In this document: positions 1-13,500 of the stretch, in pieces | Position numbering within the stretch: position 1 is the stretch's first letter | Layout of the letters: every line of letters starts with the position of its first letter | Source: Sarcocystis neurona | Taxonomy: Eukaryota; Apicomplexa; Conoidasida; Eucoccidiorida; Sarcocystidae | Reading direction: 5' to 3' | Assembly: GCA_000727475.1 (NCBI GenBank) | Contig: KL647296.1 | Span: forward strand, 2,873,960-2,937,959 | DNA length: 64,000 bases | Notes under the pieces: model-generated | The model's input: the letters and a program-made list of their open reading frames with translations, nothing else | Told to the model about the DNA's origin: nothing | The model's database searches: none | Position numbers and translations under genes: made by a program

Positions 1-1464
1 CGCACAACCCACCCAGAGTGTATGTACACCCCTCTGTGATTCACTTGAGGCTGCTATACTTGACACGCAGGGAGTACGTATGCATAAATGAATATATATA
101 GAGAGAGAGACGGAGAGATACACAGAGGGACAGGTGTCCATCTTCTGAAGAATACACACGTACGTATATGTATTTTAAGGAATAGAGGGAACTACAAAGA
201 AATGCGTATTTACTTCACCTGGCGCACCGCAGGAGAGACGATCGCAGAGGAGTTTTGCAAGAAGGCCGAGAGTTTTGATACATCGGGCGACATGCAGCTG
301 CTGCAATTCAAACGAGCACGCGTCTTCTGCGACCTACGAAACAAAGCACAGAAGCACAGGCGGGAAGAAGAAAGAAAGGAGAGGAGACGAAAAGGAGAAG
401 GATAAGGGAAGCAGAGAAAGCAAAAGATAACGAAAGGAAGGAAGACGCAGAGAAACAGAAAGAGAACAGGAAAAAGAAGCAGGAAAGGGAACAGGAGAGG
501 AGAGGAAATTGTGTCTGTCAGACAAAGAGGACAAAACAGCAGAAGGGGAGATAAAAGTGAAATGGAGAGGTGACCACGACGCGTGAAGCCATAAAGAGAG
601 AGACATACTGCATACAGAGAGGGCCACTGTGTACATAGATATAGGAAGATATACTTGTAGAGACAGATAGGTACACATATATATATATATATATATATGA
701 GCGAAAGATAGCCAATGAAAAAGAGGATTTCCCACTTGAAGAAAAGAGGGAAGATTTGAACTGATCTCCGTGTGAGGACGCAGAGAAGATACAGTTTCTC
801 TCGAGAAGAGAAGGAATGGTGAGGAGCAAGGAAGCAGCGCAGGAGGGAAGAGGGCGCAGCGCCACGGCTACAGCAGCAGCAGCAGGAAGAACAAAAAGGC
901 ACACAGCTGCGGCAGAAGCAGCAGCAGCATCAGCAGAAAAGCAGCACCAGCACCAGCAACAGCACTGTCAACAAGAAGAGCAGCTTTAGCAGCAGTCGCA
1001 GGAAGAACAACAGCCAGAGGAGCAATGGCCACAGCAACAGCGGCGACAGCAGCAGTAGCTCTGAAGTACACGAGGTGAAGAAGGTGGAGGGCAGCAGCAG
1101 CAGCAGCACCACGTCCAGAGACGGTGCGCAGAGATTCAACACGCGGACGCAGGACCCGGTGCTTCCCGTAAACAACGAACCTGCTCCCCTCGCTGCTGCT
1201 CCTGCTTTTACTGCTCCTGCTGTTGCCACTGCTCCCGCTGTTGCTGCTGCTCCTGCTTTTACTGCTGCTGCTGTCGCTGCTGCTGCTGTTGCCGCTGTTG
1301 CGATTGTTGCTGCTGTTGCGGTTGTTGCTGCTGCTGCTGCCATTGCTGCTGCTGTTGTTTCCAGTCGGTACTGTGTGATTGTAACTGCTGCTCGTCTTGC
1401 TGCTCCTATTGCAGTTGTTGCTGTTGCTGCTCTTGCTGTTGCAGTTGCTGCTGTCGCTGCTGCT

Positions 1465-1531
<67 letters not shown>

Positions 1532-4500
1532 TTGCTGTTGCTGTTGCTGTGCTGCTGTTGCTGTGCTGCTGTTGCTGTGCTGCTGTTGCTGTTGCAGTGT
1601 TTTACCTGCTCGATGTTGTGCGCTTCATCAATAATAACAACCGAGTTGGCGAGTGATCCTACGCGCAGCAGTGTGCATGCACCAGCACATATATATATAT
1701 ACGTAGACATATGGACATGCAGAGATATATACATGTGTATGTAGAGAGAGAGAGTAGAGAATAATATACATATACGTGTGTGTGTCTATATATATATATA
1801 CAGAGAGAAATACACTAATAGAGATACCCATAGGTTTATGAATAGCTACATACATATATATATATATATATATGGGTACTAAGAATTCTCTAGGAATGTG
1901 CATACATATGGATATACAGAAAAAGATATACACAAATATACATAGAAATACAGAGAGCGATCACCTCTGTCCGAGGAGAAGTACAGAAAGAGATACATCC
2001 AAGGGAACACAGAGGAGACATAGCGAGGTACACACGAATATAGAAAGAAGCAGAGAGATGAAGATATATATATACATATATATATATATACATACATACA
2101 TACATCTATATATATATACACACGTGTATGTATATGCAGAGAGATATAGAGGACGACAGATACATGGAATTATTTAATCGTGTACACTTCTACATTTACG
2201 TTGAAGTTCATCATGTGGGCGAGAAGAAGATTCTACCAAATAATCGAAAGAACGATTCTGTAAAGACACACATACACACACACAGAGACACGGAAATACA
2301 TACATTCCTTGCCTGTACAGAATGTTCCGTTCTTCAGCACAGCAAACATCCATATCTACACACATACGTCCGTATATACATACATATATATATTAGATAC
2401 AAACGTGTACACATGCGTACACATGTGTGTATATATAACGTATATATATATACATCTTAGATGTCTGCTTACGTTCATGTGTATACATATATTTACAGGG
2501 CAGCTCTTCTTTAAAGAGAGAAACGCACATATATAGAGAGAGACAGAGAGAAACGTTCATACATATATATATAATATATATAATATATATATAATATGTA
2601 TATATATAATATGTATATATATAATATGTATATATATAATATGTATACATATAATATGTATACATATAATATATATACACAAATATATAATATATATAAT
2701 GTATAATATATACATATATACATGAGAGGTTCCCATTTGTCTGTACATGCAGTTCTGCAATGTATGTATATGTATGTATACATGCCTATGCATGTACTTG
2801 TATGTCTGTATATAGTTGGCACCTATACATATATATATATATATGACTGGCGTGCGTGTGTGCGTATTCAGGAGGTGAATAGATAGAAGGACGTGTGGGT
2901 AGAGACATACTTCTCAAATATCAAATACATAAACCCGCATGCAAGAGCGTCATTGGCTAGTTCGCTTGTTTAGTCTGGAAGGCACTAATCCTTCACATTC
3001 TTCTTCGCTTCTCTTCTCCCCCCCTCCATCCCCCGGAGCAGCAGCACCTCTGCTGCTGCTTCGTTTGGCCCTCTCTTCTTCCGCTCTTTTCGTCCCTTTT
3101 CGCCTTCCCCGCCGACACACGTCTACGCCCCCACCCACCCAGGCACCCGCCTCGAAGAAAAGGGCGGAGACACGGAGGAGCGGAAGTCGAAGGCGAAGCC
3201 GCGAGACAAAAAGGAGGCCGAAACGAAGGAGCAGACCCACGCAAATCGAAATGCGGCTTATAAGTGGCGGAGAGACAGAGGGAGACGGAGGGAGACGGAA
3301 GGGGCACAGAGAAAGAGACGGGGGGAGACACGGAGATGGAGGGAGACGGAAGGGGACACAGAGGGGGAGACGAAGAGACACGGAGACGAAGACAGACAGA
3401 GAGCCGGATGGAGACAGGGAGACGGAGACGGGCAGAGAGGGAGACGGGGGACAGGGAGACGGAGGGAGACAGAGAGGGAGACAGGAAGACGGAGGCAGAC
3501 AGAGACGGACGGAGACAGGGAGACGCAGAGGGGCAGAGAAGGAGGTAGACAGGGAGACGGGGACAGGCAGAGACAGGGAGACGGAGACAGGCAGGGAGAC
3601 AGGCACGGAGGTAGGCGGGGAGACGGAGACAGGCAGAGGGAGACAGGGAGACGGAGACGGGCAGGGACGGATGGAGACAGGGAGACGGAGACAGGCAGGG
3701 AGACAGACACGGAGGTAGCGGGGAGACGGAGACAGACGGAGGGAGACAGGGAGACGGAGACGGACAGAGGGAGGCGGAGATAGGAAGACCCAAAACGGAG
3801 ACGGGAGGCGACGGAGAGAAGAAGAGGGAGCCGAACAGAAAAGAAAAGATGGCGAGACAGGAGGAAAAGGGCGAGAAAAGGAGAAGACAAGAAACAGAGA
3901 GAGAAACGAAGATGAAGAGTTGGCACGCATGCAGAGACAGACGCAGAAATGTGCGCGTGGCGCGGTGCAGCCGACCTGCACCTCCTCTCCCTTTCGAACT
4001 TTTTGCTGCATCATGCGTTACCACCGACTTTCCTTCTTTTCTGTGGAAGTCCTGCAGAACTGCCGCGACGGGGAGAGACCCTCCCGCACCGCTTTCGAAA
4101 AGGTGCTGCTGCCTGCTGGTCGATCAACACGTCCGCTCTCTCGAGTGGATTCAAACAACAAACGCCTCGTTTTTATGGATGCTGCTGCATGCGCTGCCCT
4201 GGGGCAGACCACCTGTACGCCTTCATATCGCAGCTCTCCTGCTTCAAGTCCCCTCCCACAAAACTGCTGCTGCTGTTTTCGCTCTGCCTCTACGTCCTTC
4301 TGCCCGCTTCTACGCTCTGTGTCACTCCTCCTGCTGTTACTTGAACTGCTGCTGCTGTTTCTTCTCTGCCTCTCCCTCCTGCTGCTCCTGCTGCTGCTCT
4401 CTTTTCTCCTTCGGCTGCGACACTTTCGGACTGCTGCGGCTGTCTCTGTCACCGGGACGCCACTTGGACTCTTTCTCCTGCTCCTGCTGCTGCTTGCTTT

Positions 4501-7500
4501 GCTGCTGCTTCTTTTGCTGCTCCTGCTGCTCCTGCTGCTGCTATTGCTTCTGCTGCTGCTGCTGCCGGCTCCGCTGCTAGATGTGTTACTCTCTTGCGTG
4601 GAGGGCGACGCATGCGGTTGCTGCAGGAACGTCGCGTGCGCGCGCCTGGTGCTCCTTCGCCTTTTTTTCTCCTTTTTATTTGCAGCAGCAACAGCAGAAG
4701 AAGACTTCACCGAGAAGCGGGGAAGACGCACATAGAAGAAGAAGACAGGAAGAGAAGAAGAGGGCAGAAAACTCGCAGGGACAGGCATCCGCGGGATGGA
4801 GAGCAGAAACGAAGAAAAGAAAAGGCGCCTCTCTCTTCCACTGTTTGGCCGCTGACTCTCTCTGCGTCTCTCTGCAGTACAAACACGCGCGCCTCCACTG
4901 ACCTGCTGCAGACGTCCAAATGCATGCAATATAAAGACCTACCGGCCTTCAGCAGACGTGCGGAAGGGTCAAATAAATAATTATATGGCAGCAGCACAAG
5001 GTCGCTTTTTTCTTGGTAGTCTCTCATCGTGTAAAAGGGACAGAAGACAAGATTCTGCAGCAAAAACAGCAACAGTAGCAGCACCCGTGGCAAACACCTA
5101 CGTGTATATGTCTAGCCAGAGGAAGACGCTCAGAAAAAGAAAAGGAAGAGAAGAGAAGGGGAAAGCGAGAGGAACAGCAAGACAGAAAAGAGATCCAGGG
5201 GAAGACAGCTGAGGGCAAAACTGCATGTTCTCGAGTTTCTCAGAAGTCTCATAAACAGCAGGTGCGTGGCAGGGGTCCACATATGCAAAAGTTGACACAC
5301 GTGTGCAAACTGAAGAAAGACAGAGAAAAATATATATATATATATATGTATAGAGATATATATATACATAGAGGAGGAGGCAGCTACACATATATATATA
5401 TATATATATATGTATACAGATACAGAAATAGGTAGATGTATACATACAGGAGGAAGCAGCTACACACACACATATATACATATATATGTACAGAGATAGG
5501 AATAGAGAGATATATACAGACAGGAAGAAGCAGCTACACATATATATATATATATATAGATATAGGAATACATAGAGATATAGAGACGGGAAGAGGCAGC
5601 TATACATATATATATATGTATATGTATAGAGATAGAAAAAGAAACATGTATACATACAGGAAGGGACAGCTGTGCGTAGACGAAGAGATGGACACATATG
5701 TGAATATATACAAATATGTGGCTGTACATTTGAATGCCAGTTTCTACACATATATATATGTATATGAAGAAATTCAGACAGAGATATACATGTAAATATG
5801 CAGCGATCTATACATAGTAGGAGATAGATCCATACGTCCAGCAAGAGGCAGCAAAGTATAGACACATATGCTGGTATACGTGGGCGTGGGTCTTTACGTA
5901 TATATATTTATATTGGGACAAATATATCGATAGTTAGATAGAGGGGTCTATCTTAGATTGAAAGATAAATAGACAGATAGACAGGTAGATAGACAGGTCA
6001 ACTTCGGAGTGTACACAGAAATACACAAACAAACAGAGGGGAGAAGCACGGCGATGACCAACATGCAGAGAGCGGAGAGCAGAGAAGCGAAGAATTCGAT
6101 TTCTCACTTGCAGGCACAGAGGGACAGCAGCAAGATACAGAAGGAAGCCAGACACGCATATACGTAGAAATATGCGAAGAACGCATGCACTGTTGAAGAG
6201 TATATGTGTATGGGGAGAAGAAATATACGCGTAGGGGACGAGGAAATGTAGGGACGGAGAGTTTAAAAGGACGAAGTACCTCTTCTCCATCGCAGGCAGT
6301 CGCAAACGCATGCAGTTCCTCAATATCGAGAGGTCCCCGCGCATGCAGCAGCGCCGCTACTTTTTCCCGGTCTCTCACACTGCCCGTGTAGTACCGGCAT
6401 TTCTGCAGAGGTTCACGCAGAAAGACAGAAGTTCGAATATTAAAAAGACGCAGGGACGCATGCAGACGTAAATACACACACACGTATACACAAACATGTA
6501 GACGGGCGCACGCCTCCGTCCATACATCCACGCCTATATATGTGCCTAATATATACAGACGTACACATATACAGACACACACATACACACACATATACAT
6601 ATATATACATTCATATCCATATACGTACATATATATGTATACATACACGTACATATATCCACGGGGATGTTGTATACATACATATATATACACATACATA
6701 CATCTACGTGGATCCACACGCATAGACATACACACTGTATACAAAAACATACATATACACACACACACATATATACATAGATACATAAATACACATATAT
6801 TCACGCGTATGCGTATATTACGTACATATAGATACATATACATACACCTATACATATATCCACGCAAATGCGTATAGTACATACACACATACATATACAT
6901 ACACATACATACACATGTACACATACGTATACATATATATACACACACATTCGTTCACATACATATATCCACGCAGAAGCGTATATTATATGCATACACA
7001 TATACATATACCCATATACACATATGCATGCACACACGTCTGCGTACGTATATGCATTCATACACATATACACCTACATATGTCCACGCATATGCGTGTA
7101 TTATATACAAACATATATATATATATATATTTACATACATATACACACATATACATATACGTACATCTACGCATATCCACGCATATGCGTAGACTACATA
7201 CAAATAGCATATGCATGCCCATACGTACACACACGCATATAAATACACGTACGTATATCGACACATATGCGTATATTATCACACAAGTACGTACACATAC
7301 ATATACACACACATACATACATATACACATACATATACACATACATATACATACATATATCCACGCATATGCGTGTATTATATACATACACATACATATA
7401 CACACACATACATACATACACACATACATATACATACATATACGTACTCATACACACATATACGTATATATACGTACTCACACATACATATACGTACGCA

Positions 7501-10500
7501 TACACATAGCCACGCATATGCGTATATTATATACATACACAGACGTAGATATACACGTACATATACATACATATACATACACATACATATATCTACGCAT
7601 ATGCGTATATTATAACCATACACACACATATACCTATACATACATATACGTGCATACACGTACGTATACATTCATATACATATACATACACACACATATA
7701 TTATATACAAATATATATATATATATATATACATACATATACATTCATCTACATATACATACATACACATATACATACATACACATATACATCCACATAT
7801 ATATATATATATGTAGATGCATATTTCTGTTTTCTCTGTAGAACTACGCCCTATACATATATATATATTGAATGGTTGTATATGTATATAAGCATCTGTA
7901 TGGACGTGTGTGTATGCGTGTGTAGTATATCATACACAAATACATAGACATCCATATATACATACATATACAGTCATATACACATACATACATATGTAGA
8001 TACGTACGCATTCATATATATGCATACACAAACATACAATCTTTCAGTATATATATATGTTGTATATCCGCATATATATGTACACATGTGTAATGCGAAG
8101 TCGTAGAGGGACAAGAGAAATATATATGTATATGCATGTGTTGATGAGCCGGCCACTGGACAAAGGCGAGTACACACATATAAATATATGAATTTTTCAC
8201 CTGCTGCTTAATTTTTTCCTTGCAAGCGACGTTGAGGGCAGCGCCTCGCAGTTTTCTTCCGATCGCGTGGACGCATAAGTTGTCGCGGCTTCCAAGAAGA
8301 GCAACGCGAAGGTGGCTGTTTTCCTTCTGCATGCGCCTGGGTCTTCCCCCTCTGGCCCAGCTGCTGCACTTCTTCTCTTCTCCATCTTCTCTTCCTTCGT
8401 CTTCCTCTTCAGTTGCTGGTGCTCGGCATGCTTCTTCTGTTGCTTCCTCTGTATTCTTATCTTTGCTCGCGAGTGCTGCGTCTGCGCTTGGGTATCTCCT
8501 CCCTTCTCCCCGTGTACCGAGTCTTCCTGCTGCTGCTGCGTCTCCTCCTGGTGCGCAGGGGAGTCGTCGCCCCGGCGGAGACGAGACGCCACCAGCAGCA
8601 GACCTGTTTCTGCGGAAGAAGGCCCGCCCCAGCAACGCCGGAGCCTCTCTCTGATGCTTCCTATCGGCCACATATCTTGCTGCTGCGGAGAAAGACCCGC
8701 TGCTGCCAACGCTGCAACTGCTGCTAACGCTGTGGCTGTCGCTGCTGCTGCTGCAGGTTCCGCTTCGGCGCGTCTCTGCATTAGCAGCAGCAGCAGTACA
8801 ACTCCCGAAGTACTCCGTTTTCTTCGCTTCACGAATCACCTGCTGCAGTTGGCTGTGCGTCCGGGACGCGTAAATGATGCGAGGAATCGATCGGACGCTT
8901 CCTGCTCCTCCTCCTCCTCTTCCTTTTCCCGCAGCAGCACCAGCAGCAAGAGGCACAGAAGCAGCAGCAGCGGGCGCAGGACCAGCAGCAGCAGCAGTCG
9001 AAGAGAGAGAGCTGTTGAAAGCAAAGCGGGAAAAACTGGGCTGCTGCTGTCTCGGTCCCAGCAACCCCCGGCTTCCAACGTCTGCGCTGCTGCGATTGTC
9101 GGTACTACTGCTCCCGCTGCTTCCCACTCGCAGTGAAGCCAGTCGACTGCCGTTGCTCCTGCTGCTGCACGGCATGCCTCGGACTGCCTTCTCCGCAGCG
9201 GCAACCTTCTGAAATGTAGTCTGCTGCTGCTGCCATTGCTGGTGCTGCTGCTGCCATTGCTGCTGCTGTTGCCATTGCTGCTGTTGCTGCCATTGCTGCT
9301 GTTGCTGCCATTGCTGCTGCTGGTCGTGAACCGGCGGAGCTGCAGCAGGAGCTGGCTCGGCAGAGAGGAAGCGTGGGGGCAGAGATGCCGCCGCACCAGC
9401 AGCAAGAACAGGCCGACGCTGTTGCTGCTGCTGGTGCTGTACGAATGCCAGGGCGCTGCACAGGAGACAGAGCGTTTTCCCCGTGCCTGCGCGCGTCAAC
9501 CGAAAAAATTGAAGATAGAGAAAGGCAGATATAGAAAAAAATGGACAGTAAGGAATGAGCGAAACACACACAGAGAGAACAACAGAAAATCAATGTCCAC
9601 GTCAACCCCCATGTGTGCTCAGCGTATATATATATATATATATATACGTGTGCAAGTGTGAACATCATATATACTGTATAAGTATATCTATCACATGTGT
9701 ATATGTAGAAACTTTTAATGTGTATACGTTGAGTCAGTTACACATGTATATATACATATATTTATAGATATATGTGTAGAAGTCTGAGCCTATAGGCACC
9801 GTGTGTATTGCTGCATGTATGCGTATATACCTCATTCTAGACATACCAGGCATAATAAAACTGGTGCATATATATGTGAAGTATAGCTCGCATTATAGAG
9901 GTGTGGGGCGAGACATACGTATGCAGAGATAGGACAGTCTACCAAATGTGTAGGCACTGCTGTATACGCACGTGTGTATATATAGTGCTGTACGTATACG
10001 TGCAGAGGGAGAGACGGAGATAGTGAACTTTTTTCGTACCGCAGTAATCTGTCTGTATAGGCTACCCAGGCTAACGGATGAATAAGCGAGGCCGCCACAC
10101 ACTCATATATGTATACACAGAGCTGCTTATATGTATATACATATGTGAGCATGTTTTACGCAGATAAGTCATCTCTTTCTACAGATGTGCTAGACAGGCC
10201 AACAAAGGCGTAGGCATTTCCACACTCGCACACATGTCTATACACAGGGGTGCAGACATATATATATAATATTTTGTAGATAAAGAGTTTCTGTATATGT
10301 AGACGCGATACGTATGTGTACATGTATGTTCGAACGTATCGCTGGAGACGAGACGGCAGCGGCGCAGGCGGCTGAGACGCTGCCGGCAGCTTCAACCCGA
10401 GACAAGCGGCTGATGCATCGATCGCCAAAAATAAAACGGAGAGAAAAAGAGGAAGGAGAAAAGAGGGAAGGGACGAGGAGAGGGAAAGGACGAGGAGAGG

Positions 10501-13500
10501 GAAAGGACGAAAAAAGGGAGGCAGAAAAGACAGAAAGGGAGAAAAAACAGAAAGGGAGAAAAGGAAGAGAGAGAGGGACAGAGAGACAGCCATGGGGATG
10601 CGTTTGACACGGTGAACGGCTTAAATATTTTTTCTTGAGAAAAGGAAGAAACTACGCTGCGAGTCTCTTCTCTAGAGGCCTTTTCTTCGGCAACAAGTAT
10701 CTACAAAAACTCACAGCGGCAGTTGTTGTAGTAGTAGTAGTATTACTGATGAGAATCATATTTAAATAGTGCTTGTGCTACAATAGCAGTAGGAAGAGGA
10801 ACAGGAGGAGGATTAACACTGGTAGTAGGAGTAGTACACGAGTACTACTAGTAGTAGTACTTTAGTAGTAGTAGTAGTAGTGGTATACGAGTTTTAGGTA
10901 TACGATTAGTCGTCGTAGTAGTAGTAGTGGAAGTGGTAGTAAGTAGTAGTAGGAGGAGGCGGAGGAGGATGATTATATAGCGGCAGCATGAGTATAATAG
11001 TGACACTGTTATTACGAATAGTAATACTAGCACTAACAATACTGCTGGTAGTGCTACTAGTAGTAGTAGCAGTAGTGACACTGACGGTAGTAGTAGTAGT
11101 AGTACCGGTAGTACTAGCAGTAGTAGTTAGATAGTAGTAGTAGGCGTCATATACGAGTAATAATAGTAGTAGTATACGACTAGTAATAGCAGTGGTATAG
11201 GATTAGTTAGATAGAAGTGGTAGTGGTAGTAGGGAGGTAGTAGTAATAGTAGTCAGAGTGAAAGTATTAGTAGTGATAGTAGTAGAAGTGGTAGTAATAG
11301 TAGGAGGGTGTGATAGTAATATGAGTAGTAGTAGTGACAGCGATAGTAGGAGCAGTAGTACGCAATAAAATAACTACTAGTAGTAACATACGAGGAGTAA
11401 TAGTAGTACGAAGAGTATATATCGTGTTAAAATAGGAGTAGTACAGGGGTAGGAATATACAAGGAGTGTATACGAGTAGTAGAGGGAGTAGTATAGGAGT
11501 CGTAGGAGTGGTATACGAAGAGTAGTCGTGGCGGTAGTGCGTCGTCGATGTAGTATAGGCGTCGTAGTAGTACAGTAAGAGCAGCAGCAGCAACTCCAGC
11601 GGTAGTCGTAGTAGTAGTAGTATTATACGAATAATAACAGTATGCGAGTGGTCGTAGTAATAGTAGTGGTAGTCACGGCAGCAATGTAGTAGAAGAAGAA
11701 GTTTTGACCGAGTTATGACCAAGAAATGGGGGCGCTGCTTTCAACGCATGGGCAGGGAGACGGCAATAAATAGACACGGAAAAGTTAGGGGCGCAGCACA
11801 CTCCACTCTTTCCATGGATGTATTTATAAATTTCTACCTAACCAGCCAATCTTGCCAGTCTCTCCTCCCCCTCTGTCTCTGTCTCTTCTCCCGTCTCCCT
11901 CCCTCTGTCTCTGTCTCTTCTCCCGTCTCCATGTCTCTTCCTGTCTCCCTGTCTTTTCCTGTCTCCCTGTCTCTCAATACATTTGTTGGCAGATATTCTG
12001 AGCATATGTAGTCTTCACATATACGTCTATTTGTGTACTTTTGTGTGTAGCATGCCGGTCTTTCTGTTAAAATATATTTACGCATTTACCTTCCCGTGTT
12101 TGGAGAGAGGCACCGGCAGAAAAATGTATCCGCATGCTGCTTGGATAAAATATATGCGCAGGGACGGCGGGTTTCACACTATCAACTGTAAGGACCCCAA
12201 GTAAAGGAAAGTGAGCGACGCAGGAGTGGAAATGGAGAGAAAAAGGGGGGAGAACAGCAGGGGGAAGATAAGAAGGCGAGAAATAGCGAAAGAGAGACGG
12301 GGAGACGGGGAGACGGAAAGAGAAAGGGGAAGAATGCGGCAGAGAGAGAATAAAAGGGAGAGACAAAAAAGGAGACACACAGACACACACACGCACACAG
12401 AGACAGAGAGAAAAAACGAGAGGGAGAAAAAACGATAGGGAGAAAAGAGGAGAAGAAGATACAGAGGAGAAGAGAGAAAGGAAGACAGAGAGAAAAAGAG
12501 GGAGAAGAGGGACAAAAAAAGGGATATAACGACACAGAGGATATGACAGAGAAAGGAAGACAGGAAGAGACAAAGACACAGAGAAAGAGAGTGAAAGATA
12601 GAAAGAAAAGAGGAGAAGAAAACGCGCAGGATAAGAGAGAAAGGAAGAGAGAGAAGAGGGGGAGGTAGAGGGACAGAAAGAGGGAGAGAAAAAGAGACAA
12701 AGACACCCACGATAAGAGAGAAAGTAAGGGAGAGAAGAAGATACAGAGAAAGGAAGATAGAGAGAAAAAAAGAGAAGAAGATGCAGAGAAGACAGAAAGT
12801 AAGGGAGAGAAGAAGATAAAGAGGATAAAAAGGGAGAGAATGATACAGAGAGAAAAGAGAAGAGGAAGGTGCAGAGGATAATAAGAGAGGGTAAGACAGA
12901 GAGAGAAAGCGGGAGAGGAAGAGGGAGAGAAGGAGGGACACAAAGACACCGAGGATAAGAGAGAGAGAGTAAGAAACAGAGAGAAGAAGATATAGAGGAT
13001 AAGAGAGGGACAGAAAGAGGGACAGAAAGAGAGGGAGAAAGGAAGAGAAGAAGATAGGGAGGATAAGAGAGAGGAAAAGAGAGGAAAAGGGACAAAAAAA
13101 GGGATATAACGAGGGATATAAAGACACCGAGGATATGATAGAGACAGAGGGACGGATGTGGAGGGAGGAAGGAGTGAGGAGACGGAGACAAGTAGTACCA
13201 GTCGGAGATTCGAGCAGGGCGTGTTTCTTCCCTATACACGCCTCCAGCACTTTCTCCATAAATTTCTCTTGACATGCGTAAGGCTCGTAGGGAAAAGAAA
13301 CTTTAATCTGCTGCTCTTTCTGGTTCGCACTTTCTTCCTTCAGCACTTCTTCACGTGCACTGCTCGACCGAGAAAAAGGGAACGAAGAAGCAGCAGGAAG
13401 AGCAACGCGCACTTCTCCACGCCACGTCCTGCCTTCGCGCTTCCACCGTCTTCCGAAAGAAACGCTCTCATTCTCTCGTCCTGCTGCTTCTTCTTCTCCT

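Noticed and set aside
2939..4024. Frames of 250-350 codons rich in Arg/Glu/Gly/Thr or Ser/Pro/Leu
   Set aside because: They lie in the GAGACGG minisatellite of helicase intron 4 and are open only because of its composition.
6800..7840. Long Thr/His/Ile/Tyr-repeat open frames on both strands
   Set aside because: They are translations of ACAT/ATAC microsatellite inside helicase intron 2.
12174..13198. Continuation of the helicase exon 1 frame as a Ser/Leu/Phe/Pro-rich C-terminus
   Set aside because: It is the polypyrimidine intron read through; Walker A is completed only by splicing to 9486.
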